The notes beneath the pieces were generated by a model. It was not told where the DNA came from. It ran no database searches and worked only from the letters and a program-made list of their open reading frames with translations. Positions 51,952 to 61,242 of a stretch of DNA of 64,000 bases are shown here, piece by piece. Location of the stretch: contig CAWBCC010000019.1 in the NCBI GenBank assembly GCA_963787185.1, forward strand, positions 1 to 64,000. The letters are read 5' to 3'. This stretch comes from JAJXZP01 sp963787185. Its GTDB lineage: Bacteria; Spirochaetota; Spirochaetia; Treponematales; Rectinemataceae. The first letter of the stretch is position 1. Each line of letters opens with the position of its first letter. The position numbers and the translations under genes were made by a program.

Positions 51952-52778
51952 AAACCGGAAAAAGCTCGCTCATACGTCACCTGATCACGGCGATTACGAT
52001 TATCGTCGGTCTTGTCTGGGTGTTCCCGCTCTATTGGGGCATCAATACTTCGCTCTCGCTAGATACGAATACTGTCTTGAACCCTCCTGACTTTTTTCCG
52101 AAGCCGATTCTTTTCGATGCCTTCGCCTATGTCATAAAAAATACAACCATCATCCGATGGTATTTCAATAGCGTCGCGTCCTCGCTTGCCATTGTGCTCG
52201 TGGTCTTGCTCATCTCGGTGATGTGCGCCTATGCACTGTCGCAAATCAAGTTCCCGGGAAATAGAGGGGTGTTCATCGCGATACTCGCGGGCTTCATGAT
52301 ACCAGCGGCTACGAATGTCGTGCCGCTTTTCATGTTCCTGAACAAGTTCAATCTGGTGAATACCTACTGGGGTCTGATACTACCCCAGTTGGTGGCGCCG
52401 ATCGCCGTCGTCATCTATAAACAGTTCTTCGATCAGATGCCGGCCGAAATGAGCGATGCGGCGAAGATGGACGGCGCGGGCGAATACCGCATCCTCTTCA
52501 GGATCTTCCTTCCCCTCAACTGGGGAATAACCTGGGCCCTCGCCATTGTCCTGTTTATCTGGACATGGAACAACTTTTTCTGGCCCTTTATCATCATCAA
52601 CGACACTTCCAAGATGACGATACCGGTCGGGATCACCCAGGTGCAGTCCTGGTACGGCATCGCATATCCCCGACAGCTCGCGTCAGCGGTGCTTGCGGCT
52701 CTGCCTACCGCGGTCCTATACCTCATATTCCAGCGGCGAGTCGCACAGGGCGTGGCCATCACTTCGGGAATCAAATAG
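51948..52778 (+). CDS. Sugar ABC transporter permease (MalG type)
   Basis: A 276-residue six-helix permease. Helix 1 (ITAITIIVGLVWVFPLYWGI) is followed by a periplasmic loop and NSVASSLAIVLVVLLISVMC. The coupling loop is EMSDAAKMDGAGEYRILFRI. The end, PTAVLYLIFQRRVAQGVAIT, with a final GIK, is characteristic of MalG-type proteins. The start overlaps the preceding stop as ATGA. No ATPase gene is in the cluster, so a shared MsmK/UgpC-type ATPase encoded elsewhere is expected, as is common in this family. Confidence 0.87.
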   Translation: MKTGKSSLIRHLITAITIIVGLVWVFPLYWGINTSLSLDTNTVLNPPDFFPKPILFDAFAYVIKNTTIIRWYFNSVASSLAIVLVVLLISVMCAYALSQIKFPGNRGVFIAILAGFMIPAATNVVPLFMFLNKFNLVNTYWGLILPQLVAPIAVVIYKQFFDQMPAEMSDAAKMDGAGEYRILFRIFLPLNWGITWALAIVLFIWTWNNFFWPFIIINDTSKMTIPVGITQVQSWYGIAYPRQLASAVLAALPTAVLYLIFQRRVAQGVAITSGIK

Positions 52779-52798
52779 CACCAAATTAGGAGGAAAAG

Positions 52799-54307
52799 AT
52801 GAAAGCCAAGTTCTACATGGACAAAGAGTACCGGATCGGGGAGGTCGATGATCGCCTCTTCGGCTCGTTCATCGAGCACCTGGGGCGCGCCGTCTACGGC
52901 GGAATATACGAGCCGGGGCACCCCATGGCGGATGCCAGAGGCTTCAGAAAGGACGTCCTCGAATTGATCCGCGAACTCGACGTGCCGGTTGTCCGCTATC
53001 CGGGCGGGAACTACGTCTCGGGCTTCAACTGGGAAGACTCGGTGGGACCGGTCGATAAAAGGCCACGCCGACTTGATCTCGCGTGGAGCACGATAGAACC
53101 GAACACTTTCGGCCTCGACGAGTTCATGAAGTGGAGCAAGGAAGCCGGGACCGAGGCGATGATGGCCATCAATCTCGGGACGCGCGGAATAGATGCCGCA
53201 CGCAATCTTGTCGAGTATTGCAACCATCCGGGCAACTCCTATTGGAGCGATCTGCGAAGGAGCCATGGCGCGGCGGATCCCTACGGCATCAAGCTCTGGT
53301 GCCTTGGCAACGAGATGGACGGGCCGTGGCAGGTCGGTCACAAGACGGCGGAGGAGTACGGCAAGCTGGCCAACGAGACCGCGAAGGCGATCAAGCTTTT
53401 CGATCCCATGTTGGAACTCGTCGTATGCGGCAGCTCAAACAACCAAATGCCTACCTTCCCCTCCTGGGAGGCGACCGTTCTGGACGAATGCTACGATTCC
53501 GTCGATTACCTTTCGTTGCACAGCTACTATGGCAACCGGGACGACGACGTGGGGAACTTCCTGGGATGCTCTGTCGGGATGGATAGCTTTATAAAGTCCG
53601 TCGTTTCGACCTGCGACTACGTGAAGGCCAAGAAGCGCAGCGCGAAGTCGATCAATCTGTCCTTCGACGAGTGGAATGTCTGGTTCCATTCCACCTACCC
53701 GGACCCCAACATCGAGCCATGGACCGTGGGACCCCATCTTATCGAGGACACCTACACCTTCGAGGACGCGCTCGTCGTCGGCTCCCTCCTGATCACGCTC
53801 CTCAAGAACGCGGACCGTGTGAGGATCGCGTGTCTCGCCCAGCTCGTAAACGTGATCGCGCCGATCATGACCGACAACGGCGGTGGCGCGTGGCGCCAGA
53901 CCATCTTCTATCCATTCCTGCACGCCTCGAAATTCGGGCGCGGAACGGTGTTCGATCTCAGAATCCAGTCTCCGGTCTACGCGACGAAGTCATACGGAGA
54001 TGTGCCTTTCCTGGAATCTGTGGCCGTTTCCTCGCCCGAGACCGGGGCGCTCACCGTGTTCGCGGTGAACCGCTCTCAGAATGAAAAAATGGAACTCGAA
54101 GGCGTGCTCAACGGTTTCACGGGCCTCAAGGTCACCGAGCATATCGAGCTCATTCACAAAGACCTCAAAGCCGTGAACACGGCCAGGAACCCGAACGAGG
54201 TCGCACCGAGGTCCGTGGCCGGGAAGGCTCGACTCGATGGAGTCAGGCTTGCCGCGACACTCGAGCCTTTGTCGTGGAACGTGATCCGCCTCCGTCCGAC
54301 CATTTGA
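52799..54307 (+). CDS. Alpha-L-arabinofuranosidase (GH51)
   Basis: A 502-residue GH51 enzyme releasing terminal L-arabinofuranose from arabinoxylan or arabinan oligosaccharides. FGSFIEHLGRAVYGGIYEPG at the N-terminus, VRYPGGNYVSGFNWEDSVGP (about residue 63-82), the acid/base Glu in WCLGNEMDGPWQ (about 173) and the nucleophile Glu in SFDEWNVWF (about 294) are all present. No signal peptide, so it acts in the cytoplasm on imported oligosaccharides. GGAGG lies eight bases before the ATG. It follows the permeases by 20 bases and is the last gene of the operon. Confidence 0.93.
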   Translation: MKAKFYMDKEYRIGEVDDRLFGSFIEHLGRAVYGGIYEPGHPMADARGFRKDVLELIRELDVPVVRYPGGNYVSGFNWEDSVGPVDKRPRRLDLAWSTIEPNTFGLDEFMKWSKEAGTEAMMAINLGTRGIDAARNLVEYCNHPGNSYWSDLRRSHGAADPYGIKLWCLGNEMDGPWQVGHKTAEEYGKLANETAKAIKLFDPMLELVVCGSSNNQMPTFPSWEATVLDECYDSVDYLSLHSYYGNRDDDVGNFLGCSVGMDSFIKSVVSTCDYVKAKKRSAKSINLSFDEWNVWFHSTYPDPNIEPWTVGPHLIEDTYTFEDALVVGSLLITLLKNADRVRIACLAQLVNVIAPIMTDNGGGAWRQTIFYPFLHASKFGRGTVFDLRIQSPVYATKSYGDVPFLESVAVSSPETGALTVFAVNRSQNEKMELEGVLNGFTGLKVTEHIELIHKDLKAVNTARNPNEVAPRSVAGKARLDGVRLAATLEPLSWNVIRLRPTI

Positions 54308-54449
54308 CATTCGACTCTCGAAGTCGGCATAGTATCGGCATCCTTCATGGCGGAGCCGGTCTTCTCAGCTTTGTCGTTTTCGCGCAAATCGTCTTCAAGT
54401 TGAGATCGTGCACCTCATTGTCTCCGCTATGAGCCTCCATTGAGCATAT

Positions 54450-55673
54450 ATGCAGACATTAAGCAATCGACCCAACTGGAAGAAGACGCTCTATGCCGTG
54501 TGGGCGGGGGAAATGCTCGCCATCGCCGGTTTTTCGACCTCCAGCCCCATCATCCCTTTCTATCTGCAGGACCTCGGCGTCAGCGATCCCATGCGGATCA
54601 AGTTTCTCACCGGAATGATCAATGCACTGCCCTCCCTCAGTTTCGCCATCATGGCGCCGATGTGGGGAAGCTTCGCGGACAACTACGGGCGCAAGCCCAT
54701 GCTTCTGCGCGCCATGTTCGGCGGCTCGATAATCCTCGTGCTGCAGGGCTTCGTGACGAATCCCTGGCAGCTGCTCGCGCTGCGAATGATCCAGGGCTGC
54801 ATAACCGGCACGATCGCCGCGGCCACGATCCTCGTGGCGTCCATCGCACCTCCCGCCGAAACCGGCTACGCGCTCGGACTGCTGCAGATGGCGGTATTCC
54901 TCGGTTCCTCGCTGGGACCGATGTTCGGCGGCATAATTTCCGATCTATTCAGCCATCGTGTCACTTTTTTCGCCACGTCGGTCCTCCTCCTCCTCGGGGG
55001 GATCGTCGTGACGAAGTTCGCGGAGGATGATTTCGTCCCGCCGAAGCACCGCAAGTCCATAATCAAGAGCATGGTGCCGGACTTCAGTCCCCTATTTCAT
55101 TCGAAAGCGCTGTGGGCGCTCATGGCCGTCGTTGCGGCCGACCAGGTCGCCGGCTCCATTGTCGCCCCTTTCCTGCCGCTGTTCATCCAAAGCATATCGC
55201 CGCGGAGCGACATTGTAGGTTCCACCACCGGCATCATTCTCGGCGTGAGCGCGCTGGCAAGCGCCGTGGCCGCGGCGAGCCTCGGCAAGCTCAGCTACCG
55301 CATCGGCTATCGCAGGACCCTCGTGGTCTGTATGGCCACGGCGGCGGTCTTCACGGTACCCCAGGCCTTCGTTCACTCGCCGCTTCAGCTCTTGATACTC
55401 CGGATCGTGAGCTGCTTCTTCATAGGGGGCGACATGCCTGCGGCCAACGCTCTTATCGCGCTCCAGATCGAGCCGGGGAAACAGGGGAGCGTCTATGGGC
55501 TGACGAGTTCCATTTCGTCGGCATCGAATGCGTTGGGGCCCGTCCTGGGAGCCTCGCTCGCAGCCACCCTCGGCTATGGCTCCGTATTCACCGCGACAGG
55601 CCTGATTCTCGCCGCGGCGGGCCTCTCCATCGGCCTCTTCATGCAGCGCGCGCGGGAGTCTCCCTCCAGTTGA
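54450..55673 (+). CDS. MFS drug/metabolite efflux transporter (MdtG/TetA-like)
   Basis: A 407-residue twelve-helix major facilitator. The N-half has IIPFYLQDLGV, the loop 2-3 motif GSFADNYGRKPMLL and LRMIQGCITGTIAAATILVA; the C-half GSVYGLTSSISSASNALGPV is typical of multidrug pumps such as MdtG. Substrate not predictable. The ATG at 54450 has no strong SD. It stands 142 bases after the arabinofuranosidase and 222 before the TetR gene, which may or may not regulate it. Confidence 0.85.
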   Translation: MQTLSNRPNWKKTLYAVWAGEMLAIAGFSTSSPIIPFYLQDLGVSDPMRIKFLTGMINALPSLSFAIMAPMWGSFADNYGRKPMLLRAMFGGSIILVLQGFVTNPWQLLALRMIQGCITGTIAAATILVASIAPPAETGYALGLLQMAVFLGSSLGPMFGGIISDLFSHRVTFFATSVLLLLGGIVVTKFAEDDFVPPKHRKSIIKSMVPDFSPLFHSKALWALMAVVAADQVAGSIVAPFLPLFIQSISPRSDIVGSTTGIILGVSALASAVAAASLGKLSYRIGYRRTLVVCMATAAVFTVPQAFVHSPLQLLILRIVSCFFIGGDMPAANALIALQIEPGKQGSVYGLTSSISSASNALGPVLGASLAATLGYGSVFTATGLILAAAGLSIGLFMQRARESPSS

Positions 55674-55842
55674 GCTCTCGAACGACGATTCGGTCTTGTC
55701 CAAGCTGAGGTAACTCATCGCTGGAAAGTGGAGTCTCCGCCCAATTGCCGAAGCATTTTGACGGAACTGCCCCATTGTGCAGCCGTATTCTCGGGCCGGG
55801 CCTTGTACGACTCCATGCCTGAAGAGTCACAATTCAGCTACT

Positions 55843-55871
55843 TTACATTGTTAACTTAACCGTGTTACAAT
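55843..55871 (+). promoter_or_regulatory. Candidate promoter with overlapping TetR operator
   Basis: An inverted repeat ATTGTTAAC (55847-55855) and GTTACAAT (55864-55871) overlaps a possible -35 TTTACA (55842-55847) and -10 TACAAT (55866-55871). It lies 25-50 bases before the TetR ATG. The arrangement suits autorepression of the TetR operon. Both the operator and promoter are read by eye. Confidence 0.5.
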
Positions 55872-55895
55872 AACTCCATCCCCCATGGAGGCATC

Positions 55896-56495
55896 ATGGC
55901 TAAGCCATCCAATCCAGATCTCGCGCGTCGGATCCTCGACCTGGCCCTCGAAGAGCTCGGCAGCAAGTCGCCCGACAAGGTGAACATGCGCGCATTAGCC
56001 GAGCGGGCCGGCGTGAGCCCCACGGCCATCTATTACTACTTCGCCTCGAAAGACGATCTCTTCGAGCGCATCAAGTTCGACATCATGGACGAGCTCGGGG
56101 CGCGCATCGCAGTCGCGACGGCTCGGGGCGGTTCGGCACGGGATCGTCTGGAGGCCCTGATGCGCGCCTACGTCGCGTGGTGCCTGGATCGACCTCACCT
56201 GGCCCGGCTCCTCATGGAGGATCTGCCGCCGAAGGAAGAGCTGACGGAGGAGACGACGCGCAAGTACTATGCTGTCTTCTTCGCTGCTCGTGACCTCATC
56301 GAGGAAGCGGTCGAGGAGCGAGGCCTCTCGTCCCGAAACGCCGAGCTGGACGCCTCGATGGGTCAGGCCGCCCTCTGGGGCATCGTGACACAATTCAGGT
56401 CCAAGCGCGTGCATCCCCGCTTCTGGGATTCGATAGACCCGCTCATCGAGCGCTTTATCGAGCTCTATTTCGGCGACGAAGGAGATTCGAAATGA
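55896..56495 (+). CDS. TetR/AcrR-family transcriptional regulator
   Basis: A 199-residue regulator with the N-terminal TetR helix-turn-helix: ARRILDLALEELGSKSPDKV, then MRALAERAGVSPTAIYYYFA and SKDDLFERIK (residues 10-58). The C-terminal ligand domain (residues 70-195) is helical and resembles the TetR_C_33-like group (WCLDRPHLARLLMEDLP). GGAGG precedes the ATG. The stop overlaps the next gene as ATGA, so the regulator, DUF2271-like protein and barrel form one operon. Confidence 0.88.
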   Translation: MAKPSNPDLARRILDLALEELGSKSPDKVNMRALAERAGVSPTAIYYYFASKDDLFERIKFDIMDELGARIAVATARGGSARDRLEALMRAYVAWCLDRPHLARLLMEDLPPKEELTEETTRKYYAVFFAARDLIEEAVEERGLSSRNAELDASMGQAALWGIVTQFRSKRVHPRFWDSIDPLIERFIELYFGDEGDSK

Positions 56496-57208
56496 AAAGC
56501 TCCAAAGTATGTTTCAAGGCCGCGATCGCGCTCGCGGCGATCTCTCTCATAGTCATCGCCTTCACGTGCTGCGCAGGACAGCACGCGCCCGCCGAAACAA
56601 CCTTCGTCCAAGGCAGACACTTCACGCTCCATCTCGTTCCGGGCCCCGAGTATAAGTTCACTTCTAGGTGGTTGATCTTTCCGGTGCCTATTTATCCCCA
56701 GGTCGCCTGCTGGATCGAGACTCCCGAAGGGGACTACGTCGGCACAATCTATGCTACCGCGAAAAGCGCCAGGAAGACCTGGAAAATGGCGCCTCCAGGA
56801 GGGCGCCCCGAAGCCCTGCCGGTATGGTTTCATCTCCAGGAAAGGCGAAGCATGGCGGCGGACACGACATCCGGGCCGACTCCACGAGGAGACACGACCC
56901 ACAATTCGGGCCTGGCGGCGGCATTGCCGAGCGGAACCTATGTCGTCAAGCTCGAAATCAATCGGAGCTACGACTACAATGCGAGCTACACCCGTGCGAA
57001 TTCGGGCGTCAATGGTCAACCCTCGATCATCTACGAGTGCACGATCACCGTGGGGCGGGGGCGGTCGGAAGGAATCTTCGGGCCCATCGGGACAGGCTCC
57101 CTCGACGGCTCGGACGGAAACATCAGACCGGGGCTGGAGGGCATCACCACTGCCCTGAAGCTGCTCGATAGCGCCGAGATATCCTTTGATGAAGGCGCGG
57201 CGCGATGA
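56492..57208 (+). CDS. DUF2271-like exported protein, probable lipoprotein
   Basis: A 238-residue protein. The N-terminal signal (FKAAIALAAISLIVIAFTCC) ends at a CC pair that fits a loose spirochaete-like lipobox. The body follows the DUF2271 (PF10029) pattern: CWIETPEGDYVGTIYATAKS, LPVWFHLQE, a D-TSGPTPRGD segment, LPSGTYVVKLEINRSYDYNA and QPSIIYECTI. Such proteins occur near flavin-linked periplasmic redox systems, but their role is not established. Coupled by four-base overlaps to TetR before it and the barrel after it. Confidence 0.62.
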   Translation: MKSSKVCFKAAIALAAISLIVIAFTCCAGQHAPAETTFVQGRHFTLHLVPGPEYKFTSRWLIFPVPIYPQVACWIETPEGDYVGTIYATAKSARKTWKMAPPGGRPEALPVWFHLQERRSMAADTTSGPTPRGDTTHNSGLAAALPSGTYVVKLEINRSYDYNASYTRANSGVNGQPSIIYECTITVGRGRSEGIFGPIGTGSLDGSDGNIRPGLEGITTALKLLDSAEISFDEGAAR

Positions 57209-58023
57209 ATAAGCGGATCGTCTTTTTCACGCTCTTCATAGTCGCTCTGACTGCCCTCTCCGCCGATCCCGCGGTACGCGGTATCTACCTGGATCAAAAC
57301 GTCCAGGCCTCGTATGACCCGATCGGACTTCAGCTGGGCACCAAGCTTTTCTATCGTATGCCGCTCGTCGAGAAAGAAGGGGCGCTATGGGAATCCACGA
57401 AAATGGATATCGGAATGACGAACAGTCTCTCTCCCGCCTACGATTTCGTCGGCGCCTATCTCGATATCGAACCGATCGCAATCTTCGACCTCGCCTTAAC
57501 GGCCCAGTTCGCGGGATACTATGACGAGCTCGGTTACGGCTTTCATGATCTTTCAGGTTATGACGCGCCCTTCGATTCGGCTGCTCTTACTTCGCTCCCC
57601 TCCAAAAACGCAACAGGTTATATTCTATCCGCCGCTCCCACCCTCAAATGGGCTTTTGGACCCTTTGCCTTCGCGAACACGCTCCACATCACATATTTCG
57701 ATGTCGACGGTGGCAAGGGCTATTTCTATGAAACCTATGCCAATTGCGTCCTCGCCAAGAGCGACACAGAGCTGTACAACGATGCCTATGCGCTGCTGAA
57801 GCTCGCCTCGGGGATCATGATAGGCCTGAACGATTCGATTCTTTTCGTGCCTTCCTCGAACTATCGATCTCACACGCTCCAGGCTGTCGGAGTTTTTTCC
57901 GGGAATCTGTCCGAAAGGCTTTCCTTCTACGCCGCCCTGACGGCCGGCCTGTACCTGGAAGATCGCTACTACCGCTATGCGCCGCGCGTCGCGGGCGTGG
58001 TGGGAATCACGAGCGCCCTGTGA
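57205..58023 (+). CDS. Predicted outer-membrane beta-barrel protein
   Basis: A 272-residue protein with a signal peptide (KRIVFFTLFIVALTALSAD) and then alternating hydrophobic/polar stretches rich in Tyr, Phe and Gly: TKLFYRMPLVEKEGALWEST, VGAYLDIEPIAIFDLALTAQ, FAGYYDELGYGFH, and TAGLYLEDRYYRYAPRVAGV near the end. This is the look of a small barrel with about 10-12 strands. No family is recognised. It is the last gene of the TetR operon and may be the surface partner of the DUF2271-like lipoprotein. It is the main evidence for a diderm envelope. Confidence 0.6.
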   Translation: MNKRIVFFTLFIVALTALSADPAVRGIYLDQNVQASYDPIGLQLGTKLFYRMPLVEKEGALWESTKMDIGMTNSLSPAYDFVGAYLDIEPIAIFDLALTAQFAGYYDELGYGFHDLSGYDAPFDSAALTSLPSKNATGYILSAAPTLKWAFGPFAFANTLHITYFDVDGGKGYFYETYANCVLAKSDTELYNDAYALLKLASGIMIGLNDSILFVPSSNYRSHTLQAVGVFSGNLSERLSFYAALTAGLYLEDRYYRYAPRVAGVVGITSAL

Positions 58024-58172
58024 GCATCGGGCCGGGGCTGCCGCTCCCTCGCGGCGAAGGCGCGCAGAATCTCGGGAAGGCTTCTCAAATGAGAGAGTGT
58101 CTCCCCCGGAGACGGCCCTCCTTCGACCGCAGCTTTGCATGGAAAAGAGTCCTATCGCGACTGGAGGAGCTC

Positions 58173-59279
58173 TTGCTGAAAACAATCTTCCCATGCCTGG
58201 CCCTCGTGTTCGTCGCTTTTTGCGTTTCCTGCAGCATTCCCCCTTCCAGGCCCGCACCCGGCTCGTGGTCCGATATTGTCGAACAAGCACGCTGGGCGCA
58301 GAATGCGCACAACATGCAGAGCTGGAAGTTGACCCCATCGCCGGGAGACCCGAACACGCTATGGATCCGCCTCGACTCCGGCCGACTCCTTCCCCAGACA
58401 GATCCACCTTCGCGTCAGTTGTTGATTTCTGTGGGGTGTTTCCTGGCGGCGGCAGAGGATACCGCCGCCGCTCGGGGCCAAAGACTGTCCTGGACTCTTT
58501 TCCCCGACGGGGTATGGAACCCTGCCCAGCCGGCGGAGGCCCCGGTCGCCGCCTTGTCGAAAGCTCCCGCTCCACAAGCGCCGCCGCCGGAGAAACTGGA
58601 TGCCTTATCGTCGCCCACGGTAAAATACGGGGTAGCCCCGCTGGTTTTTTCGCAGGGCTTCTTCGACTCCCTGGAAGCCCGGTATTCGGGAAAGGGGATT
58701 CGGTTCGAATGGATTCTGGACCCTGACCGTCTCGACAGGATCAAGAAAATCGCGCGCGATGCGTATGCTCTTGAAATGAGTATCCCGCGGACGCTGGACG
58801 AAAGCTACATGAACACGCGGTTCACCGGTGGCCAGAGATGGAGGAAACCCTGGGGCATCACCCTTCTTCCTAATTTTCCCGTGTGGGTGATCCCTTTCGT
58901 GGATGTTTGGGAAACGTTCTTCCCCCAATCACGGCAGGACTACGCAAGGACTTCGACGGATCTCTTTTCCGCCGCGGTGGATTCTTCAAGGGCCGTTCTG
59001 GTGGTCGCGACACAGGGAAACAGTCCGGAGCTGCAAGTCCGCACAGGAGTTCTATTGCAGAAACTCTGGATGGCAGTACTCTCCGCGGGTGGAAGTCTGC
59101 TCCCCCTTTCCCAGGCATTACAGGAATATCCCGAGATGGAGGAGCTCAACAAGGCAATCCGTCGCGAGGTATCGCAGCCGGGCGAAACAGTTCAGATGCT
59201 TCTTTCGCTGGGAAAACCGAAAGGGATTTTCCTCCGATCTCCAAGGATCTCGGCGGAAAAGCTGCTCCATCAGAAGTGA
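58173..59279 (+). CDS. Nitroreductase-like (Acg-type) lipoprotein
   Basis: A 368-residue exported flavin-type oxidoreductase. I start at TTG 58173 because GGAGG is just upstream and the protein then begins with a clean lipoprotein signal, LKTIFPCLALVFVAFCVSCS; ATG 58089 would add 28 basic residues in front. Nitroreductase marks: EQARWAQNAHNMQSWKL (the FMN-binding Arg/His/Asn region), RQLLISVGCFLAAAEDTAAA, and RTGVLLQKLWMAVLSAGGSL before the C-terminus. Such Acg-family proteins often lack the usual dimer interface; their substrates are unknown. The export of a nitroreductase-like protein is unusual, though it fits the redox flavour of this neighbourhood. Confidence 0.68.
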   Translation: MLKTIFPCLALVFVAFCVSCSIPPSRPAPGSWSDIVEQARWAQNAHNMQSWKLTPSPGDPNTLWIRLDSGRLLPQTDPPSRQLLISVGCFLAAAEDTAAARGQRLSWTLFPDGVWNPAQPAEAPVAALSKAPAPQAPPPEKLDALSSPTVKYGVAPLVFSQGFFDSLEARYSGKGIRFEWILDPDRLDRIKKIARDAYALEMSIPRTLDESYMNTRFTGGQRWRKPWGITLLPNFPVWVIPFVDVWETFFPQSRQDYARTSTDLFSAAVDSSRAVLVVATQGNSPELQVRTGVLLQKLWMAVLSAGGSLLPLSQALQEYPEMEELNKAIRREVSQPGETVQMLLSLGKPKGIFLRSPRISAEKLLHQK

Positions 59280-59340
59280 TCTTCGGCGGGAAGCCCGACA
59301 TTCCCGCCGCGAGCCGCCATCATCGTCGGCAGGGGGGCGT

Positions 59341-60612
59341 ATGAACGGAATAGATGCCCAGATTTTCAAGAGAGAAATATCCTCATTAAAAGCGGCGATA
59401 GTGTTCCGACTGCTCAGTTGGGGATATCTGGCAGGCGTCGAACCCTTCAGCGCGAAAAGTCTGATGGAACTGGTTTTCGTGGAACTCCTCATGCTTTTCG
59501 GTATCACAGTTTCCATTGTGTCATTGTTCTTTTTTGCCCGAAAAAGGTACGTCCGGCCTTTGGGAATTACCGGATCGATTCTCGATGTCATCATCGTCCC
59601 GTTGCAGCCCGTAATCTGGTATCTTTCGGTAGGAGGCTCCGCGGTCAATCCCGCGTACATGCTGAAAGGGCCGCTCTACCAGACTTTTTTATGGCTTATT
59701 CTTGGATACAATAGTTTCGCGCTTCAGCCTGTCTATATCTTGATCGTTCTCATAGGAGGCTCGCTGGGATATCTCGGGCATTTTGCCTATCTTGTCCTTT
59801 CCGGTAGCGCAATGTTCACGACCGACTACATTGCGCACAATCTGGGCGGCGGTGTCGATATTTTATTCATCCTTCAACCGCTCATCGCATATATCGCAAT
59901 AGGAGTGGGATTCGTCATTTTCTCTATGAGAATGAAGAAAACCATTTATGCGGCCGTAAAGAACGAAACGGTATCGAACCAGCTGTCCCGGTTCTTTTCC
60001 CCCAAGGTGAAGGACGAGATCATGTCTTTGAACGAACAGATCGTATCCGAAAAGGGCAAATTGCAGAACGTGGCCGTGATGTTCAGCGACATAAGAAATT
60101 TCACGAAATACTGCGAGGATAAGTCGCCGGAAGAAATAGTAACTTTCCTGAAGGAGTATCAATCCATAATGGTCGATATCATATTCAAACACGATGGAAC
60201 TCTCGACAAGTTCGTCGGCGATGGGATTATGGCGACGTTCGGGACTCCTTCGACCAGCGAAGACGACGCGAGCAATGCGGTAAGGGCGGCGATGGAAATG
60301 TCTTCTTCGCTGAGGAGTTTCAACATCGACAGGACAAAATCCGGTTTGGAAGAAATAAGGATCGGTATCGGAATACATTACGGGCAGGTAGTCGTCGGCA
60401 GTATCGGGAGCGGAAATAGGCTCGAATATACGGTTATCGGAGATACGGTCAATATTGCGAGCAGACTGGAAACGGCTACGAAGGAATTGAAAAGAGAGAT
60501 AGTATTTTCTCGGGAAGTAAAAAACCAAATCGCTGCGGACATCAAGACGACCTTGCTCGGTTCGATCGAGATACGGGGGCATGGGAAGCCGATGCAGGTA
60601 TTTTCCGTATGA
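59341..60612 (+). CDS. Membrane-bound class III adenylate cyclase
   Basis: A 423-residue protein. Residues 1-205 contain about six helices (IVFRLLSWGYLAGV, LVFVELLMLFGITVSIVSLFF and others) forming a MASE-like sensor. A short helical linker (QLSRFFSPKVKDEIMS) leads to the catalytic domain at 245-420: metal Asp in VMFSDIRNFTKYC, substrate Lys and second Asp in LDKFVGDGIMATFG, then HYGQVVVGSIGS, with T in YTVIGDTVNIASRLE. The K and D/T pair points to ATP rather than GTP. It would make cAMP in response to a membrane signal. ATG 59341 follows a GGGGGC stretch; the RBS is weak. Divided from the nitroreductase-like gene by 61 bases. Confidence 0.88.
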   Translation: MNGIDAQIFKREISSLKAAIVFRLLSWGYLAGVEPFSAKSLMELVFVELLMLFGITVSIVSLFFFARKRYVRPLGITGSILDVIIVPLQPVIWYLSVGGSAVNPAYMLKGPLYQTFLWLILGYNSFALQPVYILIVLIGGSLGYLGHFAYLVLSGSAMFTTDYIAHNLGGGVDILFILQPLIAYIAIGVGFVIFSMRMKKTIYAAVKNETVSNQLSRFFSPKVKDEIMSLNEQIVSEKGKLQNVAVMFSDIRNFTKYCEDKSPEEIVTFLKEYQSIMVDIIFKHDGTLDKFVGDGIMATFGTPSTSEDDASNAVRAAMEMSSSLRSFNIDRTKSGLEEIRIGIGIHYGQVVVGSIGSGNRLEYTVIGDTVNIASRLETATKELKREIVFSREVKNQIAADIKTTLLGSIEIRGHGKPMQVFSV

Positions 60613-60799
60613 AAAAAAAGAAACGGCATCGGCTTGGTCCGTCGTTCGGGCGGGGGGAAACGCGCTCGACCTTGGATGGGCAACGCGATTGCGTTCCCGT
60701 GCCCGACCGAAATCAAAGTGGTACCAACTTCCGCCGGAATGACGCGGGTGTCACACCCAGGTCACGCTCTTCAAGGTTCTGCGGATGCTTCTTCGGTAT

Positions 60800-60976
60800 C
60801 TATACTTCGGATAACCGAGCCATGCACTGCCCGCATGTGAAACAGAGAGAGAGCCTGTCTTCCCGGGCCTCGATGAGCCGCGACTGCGATCTCCCTATGA
60901 TCCTATTGGGACAGATTTCGGCGCAGATCCCGCAGTCTGAGCAGCTTTCTCGCGAGATGACGATGCGTCTGCCCAT
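60800..60976 (-). pseudogene. 4Fe-4S ferredoxin-domain fragment
   Basis: 58 codons beginning GRRIVISRESCSDCGICAEI and CPNRIIG (a full first CxxCxxCxxxCP cluster motif) and later LCFTCGQCMARLSEV, where the second cluster should read CGQCxxxCP. Just downstream another frame gives AVHGSVIRSIDTEEA, which fits the continuation seen in ferredoxin-nitroreductase fusions (CP-HGSV), so a small deletion has shifted the frame and removed the last Cys-Pro. No nitroreductase domain follows. Most likely a decayed remnant. Confidence 0.6.
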
Positions 60977-61242
60977 GCTTCCGTCCGGCGGCGATAGAGA
61001 CTGGAGAAAGTGTAGCGGCCGTGCGCTCGAACGCATAGTGCCTTCCGGGCTCGAACGCAAAGCTTCGTGTGTCCCGCTTGATAGTGGCTCTAGCGACTTG
61101 TAATCTCCCGACCCTCTGCGCTTCTCGAGGTCCGACCCGCCGCCGTGCGCTCCGCATCCGCCGCGCGGACCCTTGCCAATGATTTGCCGGGATGTTTCAA
61201 TGGAACATGGGAGATTCCCAGTGATGAACATCAAAGACGGCC
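60977..61242. other. Gap before the diguanylate cyclase
   Basis: 266 bases. The minus-strand frame of the ferredoxin fragment stays open to 61234, but the extra sequence is Gly/Ser/Arg-rich with no family look, so I do not extend the gene. The plus-strand promoter of the cyclase at 61243 should lie here; none was picked out. Confidence 0.35.
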
